In this document: positions 16,737-24,145 of the stretch, in pieces
Layout of the letters: each line of letters starts with the position of its first letter
Position numbering within the stretch: position 1 is the stretch's first letter
DNA from: Streptomyces lacrimifluminis
Lineage (GTDB): Bacteria > Actinomycetota > Actinomycetes > Streptomycetales > Streptomycetaceae
Length of the DNA: 64,000 nt
Assembly (NCBI RefSeq): GCF_014646095.1
Contig: NZ_BMMU01000033.1
Location: forward strand, 18,030 to 82,029
Direction: 5' to 3'
Notes under the pieces: generated by a model
The model's database searches: none
Told to the model about the DNA's origin: nothing
What the model saw: the letters and a program-made list of their open reading frames with translations, nothing else
Translations under genes and position numbers: made by a program

Positions 16737-19040
16737 GTGTTGATGTCTCGACGGAGTGTGTCCGGGGTGAGATCACCCGCACGCGGCCGGATCACCCTGC
16801 TGTGCCTGATCCTTCTCCTCGTGGGCAGCCCCTGGGGGCAGGACCGCGTGGAGGAGTTCTACGTGGACCACCTGGACAGCGAGATGACGCGCTGGCTGGT
16901 CGAGGGGGCCTTCGTCCCCAGGTGGGACTTCTCCTCCGACGCGTACCTCGACTACGCCGGCTCGAACATGCTGGTCGTGCAGAACATCAGCGTCGTACTG
17001 CTCCTGGTGGCGCTCGCCCGGGTGATGTCGTGGTCGCGGACCCGGGGGGCGTCCGGCTGGGGCCGCCTCCTCGTCGCGGGTGTGCTGGTGTCGGAGATCG
17101 TGGCCCTGCTGCGGTGGTGGATGCTCGACACCTTCGTCGAAGGACTGGGCCTGTCGACCGCCGGACTGCGCCAGGAACTCCTGCACGCCGCCCTCTCCTT
17201 CGGCCTGATGGCCGGTGTCCTGCTCGCCCTTCTGACCGTCGGACTGCCACGCGTGCACGTCAACGGGGCAGCCGGCGCCACCAAGGCGCTGTTCCGCCCG
17301 AGAAAGGGAGTTGCTGCCATGACGACCCCGCAGGCGCACATGCCGGTCGGGAGCATGCCGGGTGATGTCACCCGATACCTGTGCGCCGCGGCCTACGTCG
17401 ACGAGGGGTTCGCCGACCGGGTGGTGGACGGCGTGCTCGCCGACGAGGCCGGCGCCGTGGCCCCCTCGCCCGACGTCGACCTGGTGGCGGTGTCCCGTCA
17501 CTGCCTGGCGGCACAGGACCTCCGCCGCGACCGCGACCTGCGGCTGACCGGGGCGTTCGCGGTGGTGGCACTGTTCGCGCCACTGTGGCTGCTGTTCCCC
17601 GCGGTGCTCCTGTCCGCCGTCACCGCGGCGAGCCGTCCGAGGCCCAGCCTCGCCACCCGTGGCCGACGCCAGCCCGGCAGCAGGGTCGTGCTGGGTGCGG
17701 GGATCACCGCCGTGGTGGTGGTGCTCTGCGTCCTCCCCTTCGCCGTCGCCCTCGCGTCACTGCCTGTCTCCGGCTTCGCGAGCTGGCTGTTCGGCGCCTA
17801 CCTGGCCGGAGTCCCGGCCGTCCTCGCGTCCGTCGGCGCGACGGTCTTCGCGTACGCGACGGTCGTGCGCCACGCCCTCGCCGTCGACCGGCTGCTGCGC
17901 ACCACCATGACCCGCGAGACGTTCACCCGGCAGCCCCCGCCGTCCGTACCCCGGCGGGTGTGGATCGCCAGACGGCTGGCGGTGGTCAAGGAGGCGCGCG
18001 ACGGCAACGTCACCGTGTACAGCGGGTTCTCACCGTTCGTCGGCTATGCCCAGGCCGCCTCCAACTGGTCGCTCGCCGTGCCGCTCCTGCCCGCGGACGA
18101 GACCCCCGGCAAGAGATCGCGCCCCGCCGAGCCGGAGGCGTTCACCGTCGTCGAACTCGTCGACCACGTACGGGAACAGCTCCGCTCGGTGGCCGCGCGC
18201 GGCGGTGTCGGCGGGACGGCGGACGCCGCCGCGAAGGAGCTCCGCTCCCTCACCGTCGAGGACCGGGTCTTCGTGGACGGCAGGACCATCGGGGACGACC
18301 CCCGGTTCATGTCGACCAACGGTCTGACACCGGCCGCGCGGCTGTCGGCCGGGGCCGTCCAGGAGATCATGCTGCATCCGACCGGCACGGTCCGTCACCA
18401 TCTGGCGGTCCATGTGCCGTTGTGGGGCGGCGATGTGGTGCCGAGCGTGTTCCTGCACTTCTCGACCGAGGGCAGGACCCTGCACCTGCACTGCGGCAAC
18501 CATGTACTGGGTCCGGTGGACGCCGCCTACCACGTGGTGGACCGCCTGCGTGACCCGCTCACCCCCGAGCGGCGGCGCGGGCTGCTGACGGAGGCGCTGC
18601 CCCGTACCGGCCCGGCGTTCCTCGGCGCGCCCTCCCGCGCGCTGCGGCAGGCCCGTTTCGAGGCCAGGCGCACCCGGCGGATGGTGGACGAACTGACCGC
18701 CATGGAGCACGACCCGGTCTTCGACTACGGCGCCCGGCTGAGCGTTCGGGAGATGGCGCTGAGCCCCAGCTACCACAACTACTTCCAGGTGGTGGACGCC
18801 GGACGGATCACGGCGGCGGTGGAACGCCATACCCTCGCCGCGATCCGGGAGTTCCTCGACGCGCGCGGTTACGACATCACCGACTTCCGCAGCCAGCAGC
18901 AGACCATCCTCAACCAGGGCCTCATCCAGCAGGGCGGGACGAGCATCATCGGCAACCAGGCGATCGGCCCGGGGTCCAGCGCCACCCAGAACGTCACGCG
19001 GAAGGCCGGCCCGGCCGCCACCGCCGGCGCCGAGAAGTAG
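16737..19040 (+). CDS. Large multi-pass membrane protein ending in a GNQAIG motif
   Basis: A 767-residue protein with a GTG start behind a run of G residues. Hydrophobic segments at about residues 20-36, 82-98, 110-126, 148-168, 268-292, 312-338 and 345-372 suggest seven membrane passes. The region from about 380 to 700 is soluble, with no enzyme motif I recognise. The C-terminal tail reads ILNQGLIQQGGTSIIGNQAIG and is shared with the next gene (HYVGNQAIG). An internal ATG near 17320 with AGGGAG upstream could yield a shorter form lacking the first four helices, since the frame is continuous. It is followed after 23 bases by the small partner gene. Function unknown; a membrane platform for the small protein is the simplest reading. 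Confidence 0.8.
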   Translation: MLMSRRSVSGVRSPARGRITLLCLILLLVGSPWGQDRVEEFYVDHLDSEMTRWLVEGAFVPRWDFSSDAYLDYAGSNMLVVQNISVVLLLVALARVMSWSRTRGASGWGRLLVAGVLVSEIVALLRWWMLDTFVEGLGLSTAGLRQELLHAALSFGLMAGVLLALLTVGLPRVHVNGAAGATKALFRPRKGVAAMTTPQAHMPVGSMPGDVTRYLCAAAYVDEGFADRVVDGVLADEAGAVAPSPDVDLVAVSRHCLAAQDLRRDRDLRLTGAFAVVALFAPLWLLFPAVLLSAVTAASRPRPSLATRGRRQPGSRVVLGAGITAVVVVLCVLPFAVALASLPVSGFASWLFGAYLAGVPAVLASVGATVFAYATVVRHALAVDRLLRTTMTRETFTRQPPPSVPRRVWIARRLAVVKEARDGNVTVYSGFSPFVGYAQAASNWSLAVPLLPADETPGKRSRPAEPEAFTVVELVDHVREQLRSVAARGGVGGTADAAAKELRSLTVEDRVFVDGRTIGDDPRFMSTNGLTPAARLSAGAVQEIMLHPTGTVRHHLAVHVPLWGGDVVPSVFLHFSTEGRTLHLHCGNHVLGPVDAAYHVVDRLRDPLTPERRRGLLTEALPRTGPAFLGAPSRALRQARFEARRTRRMVDELTAMEHDPVFDYGARLSVREMALSPSYHNYFQVVDAGRITAAVERHTLAAIREFLDARGYDITDFRSQQQTILNQGLIQQGGTSIIGNQAIGPGSSATQNVTRKAGPAATAGAEK

Positions 19041-19063
19041 CCTTGGAAGGAAGGGACCTGGCG

Positions 19064-19471
19064 ATGAGCAGCAGTGAGGTCGGCCGTCCGGAGCCGCCCG
19101 TCAACAACGGCCTGGTGATCAACGGCGGTACGCACTACGTGGGCAACCAGGCGATCGGTCACCGCGCCCAGGCGTTCTCCGGCTCGGTCGCCTTCCAGCC
19201 GCAGGACGCGGAGCGGGCCGCCGCCCGGATGTCCGAACTCCTCGTCCACATCGAGCAGTTGCTCGCCGAGCACCGCGAGGCGCTGGCCGACCCCGAGGGC
19301 ACCACCCGGGAACTGCGGCGCCTGCGCGAGGAACTGGACGAGGAGGAGCCGGAGCCGACGGTCCTGCGACGCGCCCTGGACCGCCTGACCGCGTTCGTCC
19401 AGCCGGTGACCCCGCTCGCGGTCGCGGTCGGCGAACTCGCGCAGACGGTACGGGGGGTCCTGGGCGCCTGA
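19064..19471 (+). CDS. Small DUF5955-like protein with NGGTxxxGNQAIG motif and coiled coil
   Basis: A 135-residue cytosolic protein. The ATG at 19064 follows GGAAGGAAGGG at good distance; an upstream in-frame TTG would add seven residues. The N-terminal part carries VINGGTHYVGNQAIGHRAQ, then an amphipathic helical region ARMSELLVHIEQLLAEH and REELDEEEPEPTVLRRALDRL, likely coiled coil, and a final hydrophobic helix. It looks like the DUF5955 family known from actinomycetes (recognised from memory). The shared motif with the upstream membrane protein and the 23-base spacing suggest that the two products interact. Confidence 0.75.
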   Translation: MSSSEVGRPEPPVNNGLVINGGTHYVGNQAIGHRAQAFSGSVAFQPQDAERAAARMSELLVHIEQLLAEHREALADPEGTTRELRRLREELDEEEPEPTVLRRALDRLTAFVQPVTPLAVAVGELAQTVRGVLGA

Positions 19472-19553
19472 CGGTTCGTCGGTGTCTCGATCTCACGGAC
19501 AGTCGGCGCGGGACGCCGAAGGCGAAAGGCGCGGACCCGGGCGTGGTGGAAGA

Positions 19554-19597
19554 CGTGCTCGCCGCGGCCCGGCAACAGCCGGGCCGCGGCGAGCACG
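19554..19597. terminator. Perfect 20-bp stem terminator between convergent genes
   Basis: Arms CGTGCTCGCCGCGGCCCGGC and its exact complement are separated by AACA. It sits between the small plus-strand gene and the minus-strand DUF4394 gene, and can stop transcripts from both sides. Confidence 0.85.
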
Positions 19598-19622
19598 TGA
19601 GCGCGAGGACCGACTCGGAGAG

Positions 19623-20513
19623 TCAGGTACCGCTGATGGTCACCGTGAAGTCCGTGATGTTGAGCACGGACGGGAACTGACCGATGAGCGTCGGTGTGCC
19701 GCTGAGGACGTCGACGCTGTAGAAGGACGGCCTGGTGGCACCGTACGGCGTGAGGGAGGCGAAGGCGATGTTGGAGGTCGTCCTGCCGTTGGTGGTGTAG
19801 CTGAAGATGTCGTAGCCGGCGTCGAGGTTCGCGTCGAAGCCGAGCAGGCCGGTCGCGACGAGGCTGCCGGCGTTCGGGGGCGACTGGATGGTGATCTGGT
19901 CGTTGTAGGTGTCCACGTTGGTGAGTGTCGTGCCGGTGGAGCCGACCAGGTCGTTGTTCGTGTACGCGGCGCCGGTCACGCCGATGGCGGCCGTGGTCGT
20001 CGGAGGGAAGTTCAGGACGCTGTCGGTGGCCGTCGTGCCGTCGTTCAGGTTGTGCCGCAGGTTCTGGCCGTTGTTGCTGATCACCCGCAGCCGGTCGGCC
20101 GCCGGGTTGAAGTCGATGTCGAAGGCCGTGCCGTAGAGCGCGACCTTGAGCTGGGAGACCTTGGTGACGACCACGTCGACGGTGGTCGGCGGGGTGGTGA
20201 TCGTGTAGATGCCGCCCTTCTCACCCAGCCCGTACATGAGGCCGTTCTGCACCCGGTGGTCGATCCCGACCAGCTTGGTGTCGCCGCTGAGTCCGACGAC
20301 ATCCCGGACCCAGTTGGCGACCCCCGGGGTGTCGGTGCTGAAGCTGGCCATGGTCAGGCCGTCACCGGTGATCCCGAACGCCAGCAGCTTGGGCGTGGCG
20401 GTGGCGGCGGCGGAGCTGGAGCCGGGCGAGGTCACCATGAGCGCGGTGGCCGCGGACACGATGGCGAGCGCGGTCGCGATTCTCTTTCTGGTCCCGGATT
20501 TCATGGCGTTCAT
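19623..20513 (-). CDS. Secreted DUF4394 domain protein
   Basis: A 296-residue exported protein. The ATG start has GGGAGGGAAC upstream; the signal peptide is MNAMKSGTRKRIATALAIV followed by a hydrophobic stretch and SSSAAA-type cleavage. The mature part repeats a pattern of short beta blades: LAFGITGDGLTMASF, LVGIDHRVQNGLMYGLGEKG, FDIDFNPAADRLRVIS and AAIGVTGAAYTNND, the signature of DUF4394, a beta-propeller-like domain. Role outside the cell is unknown. It is transcribed alone toward a strong terminator; 288 bases upstream are shared with a divergent regulator gene. Confidence 0.88.
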   Translation of the reverse strand: MNAMKSGTRKRIATALAIVSAATALMVTSPGSSSAAATATPKLLAFGITGDGLTMASFSTDTPGVANWVRDVVGLSGDTKLVGIDHRVQNGLMYGLGEKGGIYTITTPPTTVDVVVTKVSQLKVALYGTAFDIDFNPAADRLRVISNNGQNLRHNLNDGTTATDSVLNFPPTTTAAIGVTGAAYTNNDLVGSTGTTLTNVDTYNDQITIQSPPNAGSLVATGLLGFDANLDAGYDIFSYTTNGRTTSNIAFASLTPYGATRPSFYSVDVLSGTPTLIGQFPSVLNITDFTVTISGT

Positions 20514-20801
20514 CGTTGTTCCCTCCCGTTTGACTGAAGGTGCCCTGCGAAGCCGTTGCCTGTCACGCCCCGTGAATGCGAAGTGGTCCCTTAGCCGAAC
20601 CGGTCCCCCTGGGCGCCGGGCACGGTTCTCATTAAGCCCAGGCCACAGCACCCTCACAAGCGAATCGAGCCACAAGAACGCCCCGATAAGGGAACTTTGC
20701 GCACTGTGACAAACGCGCCGCCCTCACACCCTTCACCGATTCACCCGGAGTGATAAACAGCCGTCCGGTTTTCGCCTGTCGGCGCCCTCACCCTGAGTGA
20801 C

Positions 20802-22079
20802 ATGCTCACTCCCATGGGGAGCCTCTTCGCCGAACTGTCCCGGCGGGCGTCGGCCAACGCACGCCGGGAGGTCGAGACGTACGCACGCGAGATACCGGAA
20901 CTCGGGTCCCTGGACACGAGCCCCCGGATCAGGGACGAGACCATGGAGTACTCGCTCTGGTTGCGCCGCCGTACGGTCGAACTGGCCCCGGACAACGGCA
21001 TGCTGACCGACGACGACCTTGGCTACATCGCGTCGATGGGTGAGGCGCGGGCCGGCGCGGGAATGTCGCTGGACGCGCGACAGCAGGTCCTGCGCGTCCA
21101 CACCGAGCTCATGCTGCGCGAGATCAACGAGGCCACGGAGGCCCGGCGCGGCGGTGACCTCGACGAACTCATGCGCATCATGGGCTGGTTCGCCCCCCAG
21201 GGCGAGCGCGGCATCGGCGCCTACCGCCAGGGCTTCGTGAAGGTACTGCGACGCCGTATGCCGTACGTCGAACAAGTCGCCCTGCTGGCAAGGGCGTTGC
21301 TGTCCGAGAACGCGGCGGCGGCCGAGCTTGCGCAGGTCACCGACATGGAACTGGCCGCTTCCTACACGGTGTTGGTGATCCGGGTACCGGACCGCCCGGC
21401 AGGTGGCCGCGAGCTGGAGAGCGAGATCGAGGCGCTGGTGAAGACACACCAGGTACCCGTGACGTGGTACCCGGAGCGCGACGCCAGGGGGAGGGACGGG
21501 GGCCGAGGCGGCGGTGGTGAACTGATCGCCCTGGTCCCGGATCCCACCCCCGAGGCCGTACCGGACCTCGTCCCTCCCCTCGAACCCGAGCTCACCCCTG
21601 CCCCTGCGCCGAACCTCGTCCCCGATCTCCTACGGGACTTCGCCGAAGCCCTCGGCCGCCCCTGCGCGGCCGGCACCGCCACCGCACCGGTGACCGGCCT
21701 CGCCGGCGCGTTCGACCGGGCCCGCCGGATCAGCAGGGCGGCCCCGGTGCGGCGCGCGTCGGCGCGGCTGCGCCCGCACACCCTGGCGGACGTCTTCGTC
21801 GAACTGGCGGTCGCGGACGTGCCGTTCGTCGACGCATGGCTCCGGGCAACGGCCCGCCGCCTCGAACCCGGCCCGGACCTCATCGTCACCCTGGACGCGT
21901 ACTACCGCCACGACATGAACCGCGGTCCAGCCGCGGCGGCCCTCACCATCCACCCGCGCACCCTCGACTACCGGCTCCGCCGGGTACGCGAACTCACCGA
22001 CATCGACCCGGGCTCGGCACAGGGCGTACGCGTCTTCAGCGCCGTCGTCACCAGGAGCCTGTCGGGGGCGTGGCGTTGA
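20802..22079 (+). CDS. PucR-type transcriptional regulator
   Basis: A 425-residue protein. The N-terminal 180 residues are helical without a clear ligand-domain signature, the middle has a Pro-rich low-complexity segment (about residues 245-275, rich in PxPxLVP), and the C-terminus carries the helix-turn-helix typical of PucR/CdaR regulators: LIVTLDAYYRHDMNRGPAAA, then IHPRTLDYRLRRVRELTDID. ATGs at 20802 and 20814 are both possible starts. It is divergent from the DUF4394 gene over a 288-base region where it may act. Its inducer is unknown. Confidence 0.85.
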   Translation: MLTPMGSLFAELSRRASANARREVETYAREIPELGSLDTSPRIRDETMEYSLWLRRRTVELAPDNGMLTDDDLGYIASMGEARAGAGMSLDARQQVLRVHTELMLREINEATEARRGGDLDELMRIMGWFAPQGERGIGAYRQGFVKVLRRRMPYVEQVALLARALLSENAAAAELAQVTDMELAASYTVLVIRVPDRPAGGRELESEIEALVKTHQVPVTWYPERDARGRDGGRGGGGELIALVPDPTPEAVPDLVPPLEPELTPAPAPNLVPDLLRDFAEALGRPCAAGTATAPVTGLAGAFDRARRISRAAPVRRASARLRPHTLADVFVELAVADVPFVDAWLRATARRLEPGPDLIVTLDAYYRHDMNRGPAAAALTIHPRTLDYRLRRVRELTDIDPGSAQGVRVFSAVVTRSLSGAWR

Positions 22080-22115
22080 AGCAGGGGCATCCTGGTACAT
22101 GGCTGACGTTGGTAC

Positions 22116-22382
22116 ATGTCCACGAAGCGCACCCACGTCCACGCCGACCCCGAGGACCTGGCGCTCGTCAAGGAGGCGGCCCGGCGCCACGTGACGAGCG
22201 AGGCCGAGATCATCAGCCAGGGGATCCACCTCGCGGCCATGGCCGACCGAGTCCGGGGCGAGCCGCTGTTCTCCCGCGCCTTCGCGGGAACGGGCAGTAC
22301 GCCGTCCGAGGCCGAGGTCCGTGACACGGTCGCCGACGCGGTCCGCCGTGAGGCCGGCTGCGAGCCCGGATCCGTAGCGTGA
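22116..22382 (+). CDS. Ribbon-helix-helix-like antitoxin
   Basis: An 88-residue protein beginning MSTKRTHVHADPEDLALVKE, followed by AARRHVTSEAEIISQGIHLA, which fits a ribbon-helix-helix DNA-binding fold of VapB-type antitoxins. The stop overlaps a GTG start (GTGA) that opens a PIN-like reading frame, the classic antitoxin-toxin arrangement. Because the toxin frame ends after 31 codons, this antitoxin is now an orphan. It could still repress its own promoter or neutralise a toxin elsewhere. Confidence 0.75.
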   Translation: MSTKRTHVHADPEDLALVKEAARRHVTSEAEIISQGIHLAAMADRVRGEPLFSRAFAGTGSTPSEAEVRDTVADAVRREAGCEPGSVA

Positions 22383-22474
22383 TCATCGTCGTCGCCGACA
22401 CGGATGCGCGGAAGCCGCCGCCCATGGGTGCGGGCGGCGGCTTCCGCGCGTGGTCGGCGGACGAGGGAACGTAA
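22379..22474 (+). pseudogene. Decapitated PIN-domain toxin (VapC-like N-terminus only)
   Basis: The GTG overlaps the antitoxin stop and encodes VIIVVADT, the usual first strand and first catalytic Asp of a PIN ribonuclease. The frame then runs straight into a perfect 18-bp hairpin and stops after 31 residues, so the acidic catalytic residues further on are absent. The toxin gene body has been lost. Confidence 0.6.
22406..22449. terminator. Perfect 18-bp stem terminator
   Basis: Arms GCGCGGAAGCCGCCGCCC and its exact complement enclose an 8-base loop. It separates the antitoxin gene (plus) from the MFS gene (minus) and lies inside the truncated toxin frame. Confidence 0.8.
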
Positions 22475-22481
22475 GGCCGGC

Positions 22482-23972
22482 CTACGCCTTGATCGCGGCG
22501 CCCTCCGTGCCCTGCGGCGCCTCGGCGGGGCTGTCGGACGCGGCCCCCTGCGCGGTCTCCCGCCGGCGGGGGATGAAGGAGGCGAGGAGGAAGGCCAGCA
22601 GGGCGGCTCCGGCGCCGATGGCCATGACGACCTTGAAGGCGTTCTCCGAAGGCAGTGCCATGCCGCCGAAGTCGGTGGTCATCTGGGCCAGGATCACCCC
22701 GGCGAGGGCGCTGGCGAAGGAGGTGCCGAGGGACCGCATCAGGGTGTTGAGGCTGTTGGCGGCACCCGTCTGGGTGGGGTCGACAGCGCCCATGATCAGG
22801 GCGGGCAGGGCGCCGTAGGTGAAGCCGATACCGGCGCCGATGACGCAGGACACCAGGATCAGGTGCCAGACCTCGGACATCAGGAGGAGGTTCAGGCCGT
22901 AGCCGCCGGCCACGATCAGCGCACCGATCATCAGGGTGACCTTCGGGCCCTTGGCCTTGGTGACCTGGGCGGACACGGCCGACATGGCCATCATCACCAG
23001 ACCCTGCGGGGCCAGCACCAGACCGACGGTCAGCATGGACCTGCCCAGGCCGTAGCCGGTCTGCTCGGGCAGCTGGAGCAGCTGCGGCAGGACCAGGGAC
23101 ATCGCGAACATCGAGAAGCCGAGCGCGATCGACGCGAGGTTGGTGAACAGCACCTGCGGGCGGACGGTGGTGCGCAGGTCGACCAGCGGCTGCGGGCTGC
23201 GCAGCTCCCACCAGCCCCAGGTCAGCAGGATCAGTACGGCGGCGGCGCCCAGGCCGAGGGTGGTGCCGCTGGTCCAGCCCCAGTCGCCGCCCTTCGATAC
23301 GGCCAGCAGCAGGGACATGAGGCCGGCCGAGAGGCCGAGCGAACCGACCAGGTCGAACCGGCCGCCGGCGCGCACCTTCGACTCCGGCACGATCAGGACG
23401 ACCAGGACGAGGGCGACGACGCCCAGGGCCGCGGAGACCCAGAAGAGGATGTGCCAGTCCCAGTTGTCGGCGATGAACGCGGCGCTGGGCAGCCCCAGCG
23501 CGCCGCCGACACCGAGCGAGGCGCTCATCAGCGCGGTGGACCCGGCCAGCCGGTCGGCGGGCAGTGCGTCACGCATGATGCTGATGCCGAGCGGTACGAC
23601 CGCTGCCGAGAGGCCCTGCAGGGCGCGCCCGACGATCATCGGGACGAGGGAGTCGGCCAGCGCGCAGACCACCGAGCCGGACACCAGCAGCACGATGCTG
23701 ACCAGCAGCATCCTGCGCTTGCCGAACATGTCGCCGAGCCTGCCCACCACCGGTGTGGCGACGGAGGCCGCGAGCAGGGTGGCGGTGACCGCCCAGGCGG
23801 TGTCGGACGCCGGGGCGTTCAGGAGCTTCGGCAGCTCGGGGACGATCGGGATGACCAGGGTCTGCATCAGCGAGACGACGATGCCGGCCAGGGCCAGTAC
23901 CGCCACCACGGCGTTCGGCCTCGGCGGAGGAGATGTTCCCGCTCCGGCGGGTCGGGAAAGGGCGTTGGGCAT
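22482..23972 (-). CDS. MFS drug exporter of the DHA2 (14-TM) family
   Basis: A 496-residue transporter. The ATG at 23972 has GGAGG nine bases upstream. Motif A of the MFS appears as VVGRLGDMFGKRRMLL, motif C-like sequence as ALMSASLGVGGALGLPSAAF, and hydrophobic segments are compatible with 14 helices. The C-terminus is a soluble Ala/Glu/Pro tail. Family members export drugs or metabolites in exchange for protons across the cytoplasmic membrane. The upstream region has a perfect 12-bp inverted repeat over a likely promoter, so expression is probably controlled by a MarR/TetR-type repressor. No such repressor gene is adjacent. Confidence 0.92.
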   Translation of the reverse strand: MPNALSRPAGAGTSPPPRPNAVVAVLALAGIVVSLMQTLVIPIVPELPKLLNAPASDTAWAVTATLLAASVATPVVGRLGDMFGKRRMLLVSIVLLVSGSVVCALADSLVPMIVGRALQGLSAAVVPLGISIMRDALPADRLAGSTALMSASLGVGGALGLPSAAFIADNWDWHILFWVSAALGVVALVLVVLIVPESKVRAGGRFDLVGSLGLSAGLMSLLLAVSKGGDWGWTSGTTLGLGAAAVLILLTWGWWELRSPQPLVDLRTTVRPQVLFTNLASIALGFSMFAMSLVLPQLLQLPEQTGYGLGRSMLTVGLVLAPQGLVMMAMSAVSAQVTKAKGPKVTLMIGALIVAGGYGLNLLLMSEVWHLILVSCVIGAGIGFTYGALPALIMGAVDPTQTGAANSLNTLMRSLGTSFASALAGVILAQMTTDFGGMALPSENAFKVVMAIGAGAALLAFLLASFIPRRRETAQGAASDSPAEAPQGTEGAAIKA

Positions 23973-24052
23973 GGCGTCGGGCCTCCGTGGAGCGAGTCGC
24001 GGAATCGGGTGTCGCATCGAGCGCCCGATCGAGACAGGTCGAGGGCGTCACA

Positions 24053-24097
24053 TTGCTTGACTTAGGCAAACATAATGGAGTTACTTAAGTCAAGCAA
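24053..24097 (-). promoter_or_regulatory. Palindromic operator over the MFS promoter
   Basis: TTGCTTGACTTA at 24053-24064 is repeated exactly as its complement TAAGTCAAGCAA at 24086-24097, with 21 bases between. On the minus strand TTGCTT, 17 bases, TATGTT forms a plausible promoter inside the palindrome, 80 bases before the MFS start. The AT-rich TTGACTTAAG core resembles MarR-family sites. Confidence 0.65.
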
Positions 24098-24145
24098 CCT
24101 TCTTGAGGGCGCTCCGGGCTCCCGCCGGCCCGGTCGCCGCCGCTC

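Noticed and set aside
14281..16782. 833-codon frame on the minus strand opposite the subtilase
   Set aside because: No motif, Gly/Arg/Val-rich composition, and exact antisense of a gene with a catalytic triad.
22084..22450. tRNA or small RNA gene suggested by the strong hairpin
   Set aside because: No cloverleaf or CCA end; the hairpin is a simple terminator stem.
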